Positions 54,351 through 63,763 of a stretch of 64,000 nt of DNA are shown here, in pieces. A model generated the notes under the pieces. The model made no database searches, had not been told where the DNA came from, and saw only the letters and a list, made by a program, of their open reading frames with translations. A program made the translations under genes and the position numbers. Every line of letters begins with the position of its first letter. Within the stretch, counting starts at the first letter, position 1. Source of the DNA: Crocinitomix algicola (GTDB lineage: Bacteria; Bacteroidota; Bacteroidia; Flavobacteriales_D; Crocinitomicaceae); contig NZ_LYPF02000001.1 in the NCBI RefSeq assembly GCF_001661595.2, positions 310,001 to 374,000 of the forward strand, given 5' to 3'.

Positions 54351-55625
54351 ATGCTTACAACACCATTAGCTGAGCGAATGCGGCCTAAATCCTTGGCAGA
54401 CTACATTGGGCAAGATCATATTTTAGGACCGAATTCTGGTCTACGAAGAGCTATTGAATCAGGTCATGTTCCTTCCATGATTTTTTGGGGACCACCTGGT
54501 GTTGGAAAAACAACTTTAGCTCAAATAATTGCCAATACTGTAGATCGCCCATTTCATTCTCTCAGCGCTATAAATTCAGGGGTTAAAGATATTCGTGAGA
54601 TTATTCAAAAAGTAAGCTCAACTGGATTATTTGGAGCGCAGAACGCGATATTATTCATTGATGAAATTCATCGATTCAGTAAATCACAGCAGGATTCTCT
54701 ACTCGGAGCCGTTGAAAAAGGAATTTTAACTTTAATTGGAGCAACCACTGAAAATCCTTCTTTCGAGGTAATTTCAGCCTTGTTATCTAGAAGTCAAGTA
54801 TATACGTTAAAGCACCATACCAAAGCCGAATTAAATGTTTTGATGAATCGTGCATTGGAGCAGGACGCTGCCCTTAAGACCAAGAAAATTAATTTAAAGG
54901 AGACTAGCGCTCTAATAAAAATTTCTGGTGGAGATGCGCGAAAATTACTGAACGCTTTAGAAATGGTTATTGAGCAGGCCTATACTGGAGAGGAACTGAT
55001 CATAACAGATGATTTAACAACCTCTATAATTCAGGCTAATGTTGCCACCTATGACAAAGATGGTGAAATGCATTATGACATCATTTCGGCATTCATAAAA
55101 TCTATTCGAGGAAGCGATCCTAACGCTGCAATTTATTGGCTTGCAAGGATGATTGAAGGTGGTGAAGATCCTAAATTTATTGCGCGAAGATTGATAATTT
55201 CGGCATCTGAAGATATTGGACTTGCAAACCCCAATGCACTAATAATGGCGAATAACGCCTTCGATGCTATCAATAAAATCGGTTGGCCAGAAGGTAGAAT
55301 TGTGCTTGCTCAATGCGTAATATACCTAGCGACCTCTCCTAAAGGAAATGGCTCATATATGGCAATTGGTAAAGCACAAGCAATTGTTAAAGAAACTGGT
55401 AATTTAAGTGTCCCATTAGCATTAAGAAACGCTCCAACAAAACTAATGAAAGACCTCGGTTATGGCGTTGAGTACAAATACAGCCATGATTATTCGAATA
55501 ATTTTATTCAGCAAGAATTTTTACCAGAGGAAATAAAAGGTACGCGTTTTTTTGAAGCTGGGAGTTCAAATCGTGAACAAGATATTGAGAAAACAATTAA
55601 AAATTTGTGGGGCGATAAATATTAA
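54351..55625 (+). CDS. rarA: Replication-associated recombination protein RarA/MgsA
   Basis: The 424-residue AAA+ ATPase has Walker A GPPGVGKT (residues 47-54), Walker B ILFIDEIHRFSKSQQDSLL, sensor 1 LIGATTENPSFEV and the clamp-loader-like C-terminal domain (YWLARMIEGGEDPKFIARRL, SEDIGLANPNAL). It acts at stalled replication forks. It starts 15 bases after the acyltransferase gene. The stop is 1 base before the menA ATG. Confidence 0.95.
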   Translation: MLTTPLAERMRPKSLADYIGQDHILGPNSGLRRAIESGHVPSMIFWGPPGVGKTTLAQIIANTVDRPFHSLSAINSGVKDIREIIQKVSSTGLFGAQNAILFIDEIHRFSKSQQDSLLGAVEKGILTLIGATTENPSFEVISALLSRSQVYTLKHHTKAELNVLMNRALEQDAALKTKKINLKETSALIKISGGDARKLLNALEMVIEQAYTGEELIITDDLTTSIIQANVATYDKDGEMHYDIISAFIKSIRGSDPNAAIYWLARMIEGGEDPKFIARRLIISASEDIGLANPNALIMANNAFDAINKIGWPEGRIVLAQCVIYLATSPKGNGSYMAIGKAQAIVKETGNLSVPLALRNAPTKLMKDLGYGVEYKYSHDYSNNFIQQEFLPEEIKGTRFFEAGSSNREQDIEKTIKNLWGDKY

Positions 55626-55626
55626 A

Positions 55627-56565
55627 ATGAATCAAAATAAATTAAAAGCTTGGATTAGCGCCTTTCGATTACGAACGTTACCACTTTCATTTAGTGTAAT
55701 TCTAATGGGGGCAAGTATTGGATATGTCCGTACCGATTGGGATACCAATTTTTCATGGAGCGTGTTCAGTTTAATTTTAATCACAACTTTACTTCTACAA
55801 GTTTTATCTAATTTAGCCAATGACTATGGTGATGCTATAAAGGGAGCTGACAATGAAGGTAGGATTGGTCCAGAACGTGCCGTGCAAAGTGGCATCATAA
55901 GCCGAAGAGAAATGTTATCCGCAATTATTGTGGTATCTATGCTCTCATTAATTTCCGGTATTTGGTTATTATTAGAAGCTTTTTCCTTTAAATTTAATGC
56001 CTATTTTCTCATATTCTTTGTGTTGGGATTGCTATCCATTGCAGCAGCAATTAAATATACTGTTGGTAAAAAAGCCTATGGCTATTCTGGTCTAGGAGAT
56101 TTATTTGTTTTTATTTTCTTCGGATTAATTGGTGTTATTGGTACCGCTTACCTTTTAGCCGGTGCATTCCATTGGACGATGTTTCTTCCCGCCATTACAA
56201 TGGGATGTTACAGCGTTGCCGTTCTCAATTTGAATAATATGCGGGACAGGGAAAATGATCAAAAAGTCGGTAAAAACACATTAGCCGTTAAATTGGGGCA
56301 TAAAAAGAGTAAAATATATCATTATTCGATATTCCTAATTGCATACCTATCATTCCCTTTACCTTTTATTATTGAAGGCTTATCGAGTGGGTTTAGCCTA
56401 TTGTTTTTAACCTTTATTCCTTCGGCCTTAATTCATTTTTTCCATCTTAAAAAAGTCTTTAAAATTGAGGAACCACAAAAATTTGATCCTGAATTAAAAA
56501 AGGTTGCAATTTCGGCCTTTGTATTTGCATTATTATTTTTCTGTACAATTCTTTACCTAAGTTAA
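55627..56565 (+). CDS. menA: 1,4-dihydroxy-2-naphthoate polyprenyltransferase MenA
   Basis: The 312-residue UbiA-superfamily membrane enzyme attaches a polyprenyl chain to dihydroxynaphthoate in menaquinone synthesis. The substrate-binding motif is NLANDYGDAIKGADNEGR with GPERAVQSG next (about residues 60-90). The second Asp motif is NNMRDRENDQKVGKNTLAVKLG (about residues 207-228). Eight or nine membrane segments. An upstream in-frame start at 55552 inside rarA is rejected because it adds a non-conserved tail. Confidence 0.92.
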   Translation: MNQNKLKAWISAFRLRTLPLSFSVILMGASIGYVRTDWDTNFSWSVFSLILITTLLLQVLSNLANDYGDAIKGADNEGRIGPERAVQSGIISRREMLSAIIVVSMLSLISGIWLLLEAFSFKFNAYFLIFFVLGLLSIAAAIKYTVGKKAYGYSGLGDLFVFIFFGLIGVIGTAYLLAGAFHWTMFLPAITMGCYSVAVLNLNNMRDRENDQKVGKNTLAVKLGHKKSKIYHYSIFLIAYLSFPLPFIIEGLSSGFSLLFLTFIPSALIHFFHLKKVFKIEEPQKFDPELKKVAISAFVFALLFFCTILYLS

Positions 56566-56574
56566 CGTTTTCTT

Positions 56575-57258
56575 ATGAGAATCGATATTCTAACCGTTTT
56601 ACCACAGCTACTTGAAAGTCCTTTCAGCGACTCGATAATGAAAAGAGCTCAGGAGAAAGGCTTATTAGAGCTTCACTTGCATAATATTCGTGAATATTCA
56701 GACCATCGTCAAAAAAGTGTTGATGATTATCAATATGGAGGCGGTGCTGGAATGGTTATGACCATTCAGCCAATAGCAACATTAATTCGGAAACTACAAA
56801 AAGAACGAGATTACGATGAAATCATCTACATGACACCTGATGGCAAACTTTTAGAACAAGAAGATTGTAACAGCCTTTCTTTAAATAAAAACATCATGAT
56901 TCTTTGTGGACATTATAAAGGAGTTGATCAGCGCATTAGAGATTTGTTCATCACGAAAGAAATTTCAATTGGCTCATATGTTTTATCGGGGGGGGAATTA
57001 GGTGCAGCCGTACTTACAGATGCAATTGTACGATTAATTCCTGGTGTCTTGAATGATGAAACTTCTGCCTTAACAGATTCGTTTCAGGATGGCTTATTAG
57101 CTCCCCCTGTATATACGCGACCAGAATCTTTTGAAGGTCATGATGTTCCTGCTGTTCTATTATCTGGCCACAGTAAAAATATTGAAGATTGGAGAAACGA
57201 ACAAAGTATAGCTCGTACAAAGGAACGAAGACCTGATTTACTTCAAGATGATGAGTAG
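56575..57258 (+). CDS. trmD: tRNA (guanine-N1)-methyltransferase TrmD
   Basis: The 227-residue SPOUT methyltransferase makes m1G37 in tRNA. The N-terminal [47 protein letters not shown], the trefoil-knot SAM site [13 protein letters not shown] and [23 protein letters not shown] are all present. It is last in the acyltransferase operon, 9 bases after menA. Here trmD is not next to the ribosomal protein genes rpsP/rplS that often flank it in other bacteria. Confidence 0.96.
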   Translation: MRIDILTVLPQLLESPFSDSIMKRAQEKGLLELHLHNIREYSDHRQKSVDDYQYGGGAGMVMTIQPIATLIRKLQKERDYDEIIYMTPDGKLLEQEDCNSLSLNKNIMILCGHYKGVDQRIRDLFITKEISIGSYVLSGGELGAAVLTDAIVRLIPGVLNDETSALTDSFQDGLLAPPVYTRPESFEGHDVPAVLLSGHSKNIEDWRNEQSIARTKERRPDLLQDDE

Positions 57259-57270
57259 GTTGACCGTGAA

Positions 57271-57301
57271 TTGACTTTGCCTATAATATTTACTAAATTT
57301 A
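57271..57301 (+). promoter_or_regulatory. Promoter for the lipoprotein gene at 57320
   Basis: TTG (57271-57273), 20-base spacer, TAAATTTA (57294-57301), one mismatch at the last -7 position. The spacing fits and the start codon is 18 bases further on. Confidence 0.5.
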
Positions 57302-57319
57302 GACTTCATTTAACGGAAC

Positions 57320-57961
57320 ATGAGAACAATTTATTTTACACTTATAATTATTGCGCTTAGTTTTTCCACATCTTGCAAAAAAAACGAAATTCAATATCAT
57401 TTTAACGGAAAAGTCACCAATCAATTAGACAATAGCGCTGTTAATGACGCAACAGTAAATTTGGGCCAAAGAAAAGTTCAAAATGGAGGAACATCCCCCG
57501 ATTTTTACCAAGCAGCTTCCGTTAACACATCGCAAAGCGGTGTTTATGATATTACGATAGATCGTGAAATGGTCTCGGCCTTTGAATTTGAAGTAAAAAA
57601 AGAAAACTTTTTTGATATGGTTTTTGAACGAACCACAGCATCAATTACTACAGATGGTGTTAATTCAATCGATATAGAGTTAGAGCCCAAATCTTGGGTT
57701 GAATTTGATATTGAGAATTTATTTCCAGAAGATGATGATCACTTTAGGTTATTTACAATCGGATTCAAAGAAAATTGTGCTGGTTGCGCCTCCAATGCAG
57801 GCCAAAATTACTATGGTGATCTTGATACTGTTATTCGTTATGTGACTACAGCCGGCAAATACGTTAAATTCACCTATATAAACGTAAATTCAGGTGAATC
57901 AACGACCGATTCAGTATTCACTACTCCTTTTGAAACAATAACCTACCCTATTGTTTATTAA
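57320..57961 (+). CDS. Lipoprotein with carboxypeptidase-regulatory-like domain
   Basis: The 213-residue protein has signal FTLIIIALSFSTSC (Cys about residue 19), then a CarboxypepD_reg-type beta-sandwich start (IQYHFNGKVTNQLDNSAVNDATVNLG, residues 24-50) and SGVYDITIDREM. It continues as a beta-rich domain, ending TTPFETITYPIVY. CENCAGC-like ENCAGCAS may hold a disulfide. Function unknown; probably envelope-bound. It overlaps the convergent membrane gene by 4 bases. Confidence 0.72.
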   Translation: MRTIYFTLIIIALSFSTSCKKNEIQYHFNGKVTNQLDNSAVNDATVNLGQRKVQNGGTSPDFYQAASVNTSQSGVYDITIDREMVSAFEFEVKKENFFDMVFERTTASITTDGVNSIDIELEPKSWVEFDIENLFPEDDDHFRLFTIGFKENCAGCASNAGQNYYGDLDTVIRYVTTAGKYVKFTYINVNSGESTTDSVFTTPFETITYPIVY

Positions 57962-58332
57962 GTAACTTTACTTAAAGCATAATAAGGCTGATAAAAAAAC
58001 CAATAAACAATGGCTCCAATAAAATACATTGAGACATCAATTATATCTGCAGTGTATTTGCTAGATATTGAAGGTAGATACATCTCAAAATATACCGAAT
58101 AAAAGATAGTCATAGCGATTATTAAACGAATATTCAGTATATAATCAGGTATTTTCTTAATCCAGCGTACGCCCACCAAGCACAACGCCAAAACCATAGG
58201 CATACATAATAAATCTGTTAGGTAACCATTCAGCCAAATCGGAAAACCTAATTGTAAAAAACGTCCTATATGCACCAATAAATAAATTGTGCAAAACAAA
58301 AAAAACATTGGATTTATAACAGGCCTTAACAT
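57958..58332 (-). CDS. Small integral membrane protein (four helices)
   Basis: The 124-residue protein has about four membrane segments (residues 8-28, 35-58, 68-86 and 100-118). PMFFLFCTIYLLVHIGRFLQ and LTDLLCMPMVLALCLVGVRWI resemble small Bacteroidota membrane proteins that databases sometimes label magnesium-citrate transporter-like, a name I would not trust. It starts 5 bases after the zinc-ribbon gene's stop on the same strand and overlaps the convergent lipoprotein gene. Confidence 0.62.
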   Translation of the reverse strand: MLRPVINPMFFLFCTIYLLVHIGRFLQLGFPIWLNGYLTDLLCMPMVLALCLVGVRWIKKIPDYILNIRLIIAMTIFYSVYFEMYLPSISSKYTADIIDVSMYFIGAIVYWFFYQPYYALSKVT

Positions 58333-58337
58333 GAAAT

Positions 58338-58628
58338 TTAGCCATTTGCCATTGCTACCATCCAGGCAAAGAAACCTCCAATAGCTGCAAAAACCATTGC
58401 TATAGAATATCCTATTTGATAAATAATTCGAGCGAACATAGAATCGGAATTTTTCAACCTTTCTGCGAACAAATCGAATTTGTCTTTTGGTTTGTTTGCC
58501 TCTTCAAGTTCTTTCTTTTTCCAGTCTGCTTTTTGAACTTCTTCTGGAGAAATTGGGTTTCCGCAATGTGTACAATGACTCTCTCCTTTGTTCCAAGTAC
58601 CACATGCTAAGCATTTTCTTTCTATCAT
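58338..58628 (-). CDS. Zinc-ribbon membrane protein
   Basis: The 96-residue protein begins MIERKCLACGTWNKGESHCTHCGN with two CxxC pairs (Cys6/9 and Cys19/22) that should bind zinc. A charged helical linker follows, then one C-terminal membrane segment (residues about 70-93, YQIGYSIAMVFAAIGGFFAW). No named family recognised beyond zinc ribbon. It is upstream of the four-helix protein in the same direction, 5 bases apart; the two may work together at the membrane. Confidence 0.72.
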   Translation of the reverse strand: MIERKCLACGTWNKGESHCTHCGNPISPEEVQKADWKKKELEEANKPKDKFDLFAERLKNSDSMFARIIYQIGYSIAMVFAAIGGFFAWMVAMANG

Positions 58629-58643
58629 ATCTATCCCATAAAA

Positions 58644-58675
58644 AAAGCCTTTTCTCCTATAGAAGAAAAGGCTTT
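58644..58675 (-). terminator. Terminator after the cold-shock gene
   Basis: AAAGCCTTTTCT pairs perfectly with AGAAAAGGCTTT (12 base pairs) around an 8-base loop, with a T run beyond it on the minus strand. Confidence 0.85.
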
Positions 58676-58697
58676 ATATTTATTATTTTTTTTTCAT

Positions 58698-58889
58698 TTA
58701 AATGAGCTTAACATTAACAGCGTTTAATCCCCTATTTCCTTCTTTCAATTCAAAAGCGACCTCTTCACCATCTTCTACAGCATCTATGAGTCCAGAGATA
58801 TGAACAAAATATTCTTTTTTCGAATCGTCATCGATGATGAATCCAAATCCCTTAGATTCATGAAAAAATTTTACTTTACCTGTATTCAT
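58698..58889 (-). CDS. Cold-shock domain protein (CspA family)
   Basis: The 63-residue protein is a single cold-shock domain. It has TGKVKFFHESKGFGFI (RNP1 KGFGFI) and EYFVHISGL (RNP2 region VHIS), ending AVNVKLI. It binds single-stranded RNA and DNA as an RNA chaperone. The preferred start is ATG 58889. An in-frame ATG at 58949 lies upstream of the -7 box and is rejected. The Bacteroidota form DDDSKKE at residues 20-26 is typical. Confidence 0.93.
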   Translation of the reverse strand: MNTGKVKFFHESKGFGFIIDDDSKKEYFVHISGLIDAVEDGEEVAFELKEGNRGLNAVNVKLI

Positions 58890-58913
58890 TAGATTATCGC
58901 TAATTATTTTGGG

Positions 58914-58921
58914 CAAATATA
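58914..58921 (-). promoter_or_regulatory. -7 box (TATATTTG) for the cold-shock gene
   Basis: An exact TAnnTTTG match lies 24 bases upstream of the start at 58889. A TTTG element is 25 bases further upstream, slightly long. Confidence 0.5.
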
Positions 58922-58992
58922 AGAGTTTTAACGAATTTATTTTGTTCAAAATTGCTTAAAATCACTCGATAAGAACGATTTATTAAACAAAA

Positions 58993-59016
58993 AAGAGAGC
59001 ACATATGCGCTCTCTT
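58993..59016 (-). terminator. Terminator after the lpxH-like gene
   Basis: AAGAGAGC pairs with GCTCTCTT around the loop ACATATGC. On the minus strand a run of T follows. It lies about 90 bases past the 59109 stop. Confidence 0.7.
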
Positions 59017-59108
59017 ACCCTTATTAAGTCTGTAAGTCGAATAATATTTGATTCGTTTTACATTATATAAAACGCCAAGTGTTTAAAAAGGTTTCAAAAA
59101 AAAATGGA

Positions 59109-59906
59109 TTATTTATTAATAGAGCTCTGCGAAGTTCCGCGAACGATATCAGCATTACCTTCAAACGTTTTTAATTCGAACTGATCTCCATCAAAAACAC
59201 CATAAGTAAAATATTGGATCCAATCACCGATATTTATATATTTTGATTGCTTAGACAATTCAAACTCAATTGGTAAATGTCGATGGCCAAAAATCATATA
59301 ATCAAAATGCTGATTTTTCAACTTGGCTTGACAATATTGAATAAGCATTTCTTTATCCTCACCATAAAAAATTGAATCTTGATTACCCGTTGCTGCCCGA
59401 CTTTTTTGAGAGGATAAGTTGGCTAAACCAATACCAAAATTTGGATGTAAACGAGCAAAAAGCCATTGACAAACAGGGTTTCTAAAGATTTTTTTAATGA
59501 ATTTATATCCATGATCACCAGGACCTAAACCGTCACCGTGTCCAATGTAAAAAGATTTTCCTTTTATGGTTTTAACTATTTCAGTTCGAATCATTTTCAC
59601 CCCCAATTCTTTGGGGATATAATCAAAAATCCACATGTCGTGATTACCAATAAACCAATAAATAGGTATACCTCTATCCGTTAATTCTGCAATTTTCCCC
59701 TGTAATCGGACAAAACCTTTTGGAATTGCCTTTTTATATTCGAACCAAAAATCAAAAACATCACCGAGTAAATATATCTCTTCAGCTTCGTCTTTTATAC
59801 TATCCAACCAACGAACGATTTTCTTCTCACGAATTAAACTATCTTCATAATTGGGTGCACCAAGATGAAAATCAGAGGCGAAAAATATTTTTTTATTCTC
59901 AATCAA
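59109..59906 (-). CDS. lpxH: UDP-2,3-diacylglucosamine diphosphatase (LpxH-type)
   Basis: The 265-residue calcineurin-like phosphoesterase has all five metal blocks: ASDFHLG, YLLGDVFDFW, FIGNHDMW, IGHGDGLGPGD and FGHRHLP. Spacing and the HPNFGIGLANLSSQKSR segment match the LpxH group that cleaves UDP-diacylglucosamine to lipid X in lipid A synthesis. It overlaps the preceding TlpA gene by 4 bases. It is the last gene of the minus-strand operon. Confidence 0.88.
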   Translation of the reverse strand: MIENKKIFFASDFHLGAPNYEDSLIREKKIVRWLDSIKDEAEEIYLLGDVFDFWFEYKKAIPKGFVRLQGKIAELTDRGIPIYWFIGNHDMWIFDYIPKELGVKMIRTEIVKTIKGKSFYIGHGDGLGPGDHGYKFIKKIFRNPVCQWLFARLHPNFGIGLANLSSQKSRAATGNQDSIFYGEDKEMLIQYCQAKLKNQHFDYMIFGHRHLPIEFELSKQSKYINIGDWIQYFTYGVFDGDQFELKTFEGNADIVRGTSQSSINK

Positions 59907-61069
59907 TGTCCAAAAATCTTTTCGAGGTAAGCATCCAATTGCCTTCCTCTCACATTTGTTGCAATGATTTTACCATCTTTATCAATTAAGACCGTAAATG
60001 GAATACTTTGCACCATGTAATCACGCGCAGCTTGAGTACCAAAACCTTCTAAGGTACTAACATGGTTTGACCAAATCAGGCCGTCTTTTTCGATAGCCGC
60101 AAGCCATTTATCGTAACCACCTCTCCCCTTTTGGTCTAGCGAAACACTAAAAACATCAAATCCATCTTCGTGGTATTTTTTATAGGCTCTTACAACATTA
60201 GGGTTTTCTCTTCGGCATGGTCCACACCAAGAAGCCCAAAAATCTACTAATACAACTTTACCTTTTAAATCTGATAACTTAATTAATTCCCCTTCAGTAT
60301 TTGGCATTTCGATATCAATAGCAGCGTTTCCCGGTGCAAACAACTCCTCCCTGGCATTATTTGCAAGGATTTGGCGATTCATATCTTCATCCTTTTCCTC
60401 AATATACTTTTGCAGTTGTTTTACGGTTGGTGCATCACCAAAAGACTGGTTAAGGAGTACGACTAACTGTTTATATGCTTCCCATTCCTTTTCTTGATTA
60501 ATCGCACTTAGAGCTGCAATAAGCGCAGGAGAATTTTCATTTGCCCCTATATAATTATTACGATAATTGTAAAAATTTTGGGCAATAGGACCGAAATAAC
60601 CATTAACCTCTTTTTGTTTAGCAGGATTTTTTCGAAGAATTTGCGTTAAGGAATCCTCGATACTCGAAAATTCTTGATATTGACGAACAAACCCATTCAT
60701 CATTATAGACTCATCTGAACCAACTACGTTTGCAGAACCCAAAAAATCATAGACTAATGCTTCTATCGTAATATAATCTTTGGGTTCTAGAATTAAATTG
60801 TAATACTGTTGATTATCCAATTGTAAATAAAAGTAGCCTCTACTTTGAATAGTAAAATCAAGTGAAAAATTTCCTCCTTCTTCGATTGAAGATGAAGCAA
60901 TTGGTTCAGCACCATTCTGATTCCCAGCACTGAATAGATAAATATTTTTCACACCTGAACCATGCAGCTTTCCATCAATTCGAACAGGTCCAGTCATCAA
61001 ATTAGTAATTTGAGAATACGTATTTATCCCAAAAAATAATAGGAATATAATTGTGAAAAATCTTATCAT
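59903..61069 (-). CDS. TlpA-like thioredoxin-fold protein with DUF4369 region (paralog 2)
   Basis: The 388-residue protein has a signal peptide (residues 1-19). An N-terminal DUF4369-like beta domain follows (GPVRIDGKLHGSGVKNIYLF, residues about 27-120), then a helical linker. A TlpA/ResA-type thioredoxin domain closes it, with WASWCGPCRRENPN (CxxC about residue 282) and SIPFTVLIDKDGKIIATNVRG. It probably reduces or oxidises envelope disulfides. It is 15 bases after the paralog at 61085. Confidence 0.88.
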   Translation of the reverse strand: MIRFFTIIFLLFFGINTYSQITNLMTGPVRIDGKLHGSGVKNIYLFSAGNQNGAEPIASSSIEEGGNFSLDFTIQSRGYFYLQLDNQQYYNLILEPKDYITIEALVYDFLGSANVVGSDESIMMNGFVRQYQEFSSIEDSLTQILRKNPAKQKEVNGYFGPIAQNFYNYRNNYIGANENSPALIAALSAINQEKEWEAYKQLVVLLNQSFGDAPTVKQLQKYIEEKDEDMNRQILANNAREELFAPGNAAIDIEMPNTEGELIKLSDLKGKVVLVDFWASWCGPCRRENPNVVRAYKKYHEDGFDVFSVSLDQKGRGGYDKWLAAIEKDGLIWSNHVSTLEGFGTQAARDYMVQSIPFTVLIDKDGKIIATNVRGRQLDAYLEKIFGH

Positions 61070-61084
61070 AATATAATTGTTTTT

Positions 61085-62284
61085 CTAGCCTAAAATCTCT
61101 TTGAGTTTTGCCTCAAGTTGAGGACCTCTAAGGTTAGTTGCAATAACTTTACCATTTTCATCAATTAAGAAAGTCGCTGGGATAGCATTTACACTATAAT
61201 CAACAGCTGCAGCCGACTGCCATCCATTCAGGTCAGAAACATGATTATCCCAAACTAAATTATCAGCTTGAATTGCCTTTTGCCAAGCATCTTTTTCTTT
61301 ATCCAGCGACACACTGAAAATTTCAAAGCCTTTATCCTTATATTCATTATAAACTCTTACAACATTAGGATTTTCTCTACGACATGGACCGCACCAAGAG
61401 GCCCAGAAATCGATAAGAACAACTTTCCCTCTTAAATCTGATAATTTACGTATTTCTCCATTTACGCCATTACCTATTATTTCAGGTGCGATGTCAAAAG
61501 GAGCACTTCCTTTAGCTTGAGATAGTTGAGGATTATTCATTTGTTCAAGCTGTGCCTCAACACTTTTAATATCTCGATCAATCAAATCAGGATAGTCAGA
61601 GTTTGGATATTTAGCTCGCATCTCATCAGCAACCATGTGGAAATATTTCAAGTCTAATGTATCAAAGTTTAATAATCCACTTGCCGGAAACAATTCGCGT
61701 AACATCAACCAGCTAGAAGGGGAACCCGGTTTTTGCTCGATTTTATCAATGGCATAATCACGTTGAATATAAGAAATACTATCCAGTTGTGCTATAAGCT
61801 TTTTAATTTGTGTAGTGTCCGTTTTTGGAGTAGAATTAATTTGCATATAAAGCATTTGCTCATCCTTAAAGAAGGGCTTTAAGAAATCTAAATAATCTTT
61901 TACTCTTTGGCTTTCTTCAGAACCTTTTACCGTATAATTTTCCCCAATTCCTGGTAAAGCACCTGAAATCTCAACATTTTTTGCTTCTTTATCCAACAAA
62001 AGAATAACAGGCATTTCAGCTTCTCCAAAGAGCAGTACATATTGACGTAAATCTTTAGTTTTCGTCTGAATTTCAAACTGGTTATTTTGAATTAAAACCG
62101 TATCAATTATTTGCTCTTTTTCACCTTCATAGGCAACAAGTACAACTTCCTTTCCTTCAGCTCCCGTAATTTCACCTTTAATCAAATGACCTGGTAGTCC
62201 CTCCGAAACATCTTCTGTACCACCACATGCCATTAAAAATCCACCTATTAAAGTCGTTAAAAATATATTTTTCGCTTTTCTCAT
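61085..62284 (-). CDS. TlpA-like thioredoxin-fold lipoprotein with DUF4369 region (paralog 1)
   Basis: The 399-residue protein is the tandem paralog of the downstream gene, with the same architecture. It starts with lipobox LMACGG (Cys about residue 20), then LIKGEITGAEGKEVVLVAYEG (DUF4369-like), a helical middle and a thioredoxin domain with DFWASWCGPCRRENPNVVRVY (CxxC near residue 300) and AIPATFLIDENGKVIATNLRG. Probably anchored to the outer or inner membrane facing the periplasm. It is 5 bases after gatB. Confidence 0.88.
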   Translation of the reverse strand: MRKAKNIFLTTLIGGFLMACGGTEDVSEGLPGHLIKGEITGAEGKEVVLVAYEGEKEQIIDTVLIQNNQFEIQTKTKDLRQYVLLFGEAEMPVILLLDKEAKNVEISGALPGIGENYTVKGSEESQRVKDYLDFLKPFFKDEQMLYMQINSTPKTDTTQIKKLIAQLDSISYIQRDYAIDKIEQKPGSPSSWLMLRELFPASGLLNFDTLDLKYFHMVADEMRAKYPNSDYPDLIDRDIKSVEAQLEQMNNPQLSQAKGSAPFDIAPEIIGNGVNGEIRKLSDLRGKVVLIDFWASWCGPCRRENPNVVRVYNEYKDKGFEIFSVSLDKEKDAWQKAIQADNLVWDNHVSDLNGWQSAAAVDYSVNAIPATFLIDENGKVIATNLRGPQLEAKLKEILG

Positions 62285-62289
62285 CTTAA

Positions 62290-63744
62290 TTAAATCAAAT
62301 CATTAATCATTTTACTTGCTGATTTAGGGTCAGCTTTCCCTTTACTTTTTTGCATTACTTTCCCCATTAGGAAGCCCATCAATTTTTTCTCGCCGTTTTT
62401 GAACCGCTCGAATTCCTCTGGATTTTCTTTAAAAACGGTCAAAACAATGTCTTTTATCTCATCCGCATTATTATTCTGAAGCCAATCATTCTTTTTCGCA
62501 ATTTCCTCAGCTGAGTCATTACCTTTTAATAATTCCGGAAATATTTTTTGACTTGCCAAGTTATGCGAAACGGCTCCACTATCAATTAGATTTATTAATC
62601 CTGCAATTCTTTCAGCCGAGACAGGAAAATCTTTTATGCTGATTGCATTTGAATTCAAGTAGGATTTTACATCTCCCATTAACCAATTCGCAGCCCCTTT
62701 ATAATTTTTTGTAAATTCAATAATACTTTCAAAATAGAGTGCAATATCTTTTTGATCGGTCAATAATTGCGCATCATAAGACGACAACCCTAATTGATTC
62801 GTATACTTAGAGTAAAGTGCCCCAGGTAAAGGCGGCATCTCCGCTTTAAGCTTTTGAACCTTTTCCGTTGTAATTTTTATAGGCTGCAAATCTGGCTCAG
62901 GAAAAAAACGATAATCATTAGCAGCTTCTTTAGAACGCATGGCTGTTGTCGTTCCTTTCAATGCGTCAAAATTTCTCGTTTCTTGATAAAGTTCTTCACC
63001 ATTCTCAATCGCTACTATATGTCTATTGATTTCATATTCAATTGCGCGTTGAACGTTTCGAATTGAGTTCATATTTTTCACTTCGACACGGACGCCAAAC
63101 TTTTTTGCTCCCTTTAGCATTACAGATATATTCGCATCACAGCGCAAGCTACCTTCTTCCATATTTCCATCACAAATTTCTAAGTAACGAACAAGTTTTC
63201 GAACTTCAGTAACGTAATTATATGCCTCTTGTGAGCTTCTAATTTCAGGCTCAGATACTATCTCTATTAACGGAACGCCTGCCCTATTAAGGTCAATTAA
63301 CGTATTGAAAGGATCTATATCATGAATACTTTTACCCGCATCCTCTTCCATGTGAATTCTGGTTAAGGCAATTGACTTATCATTCCCTTCATCATCTTTG
63401 ATGACTATTTTTCCACCCGTACAGATAGGCGTTGTATCCTGTGTAATTTGATACCCTTTTGGTAAATCCGGATAGAAATAATTTTTTCGAGCAAAGTGTT
63501 GCTCCGGACTTATGTCACAATCACATGCTAAGCCCATTTTTATCGCAAAATCTATCGTTTTACTATTCATCTTCGGCAATGTACCCGGATGGCCTAATGT
63601 TATTGGACTTACATTAGTGTTAGGGGGCGAGCCATACTCATTTTTGTCGTTCGAATAAGCCTTTGTATTCGTTAACATTTGAGCGTGAATTTCCAACCCT
63701 ATGACGGGTTGGTATTTATTTCTTATTTCATCACTTAATTCCAT
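62290..63744 (-). CDS. gatB: Asp/Glu-tRNA(Asn/Gln) amidotransferase subunit B
   Basis: The 484-residue GatB subunit transamidates Glu-tRNA(Gln) or Asp-tRNA(Asn) with ammonia delivered by GatA. Typical segments are IGLEIHAQM, GHPGTLPKMN, RKNYFYPDLPKGYQITQ, RIHMEEDAGKS, DLNRAGVPLIEIVSEPEI, EGSLRCDANISV, the YRFFPEPDLQPI motif, and the C-terminal GAD-like tail ending in VMQKSKGKADPK. GatA and GatC are not in the window. It lies 19 bases after the purine phosphorylase stop. Confidence 0.96.
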   Translation of the reverse strand: MELSDEIRNKYQPVIGLEIHAQMLTNTKAYSNDKNEYGSPPNTNVSPITLGHPGTLPKMNSKTIDFAIKMGLACDCDISPEQHFARKNYFYPDLPKGYQITQDTTPICTGGKIVIKDDEGNDKSIALTRIHMEEDAGKSIHDIDPFNTLIDLNRAGVPLIEIVSEPEIRSSQEAYNYVTEVRKLVRYLEICDGNMEEGSLRCDANISVMLKGAKKFGVRVEVKNMNSIRNVQRAIEYEINRHIVAIENGEELYQETRNFDALKGTTTAMRSKEAANDYRFFPEPDLQPIKITTEKVQKLKAEMPPLPGALYSKYTNQLGLSSYDAQLLTDQKDIALYFESIIEFTKNYKGAANWLMGDVKSYLNSNAISIKDFPVSAERIAGLINLIDSGAVSHNLASQKIFPELLKGNDSAEEIAKKNDWLQNNNADEIKDIVLTVFKENPEEFERFKNGEKKLMGFLMGKVMQKSKGKADPKSASKMINDLI

Positions 63745-63763
63745 CGAATTTCTGCGTAAATGT

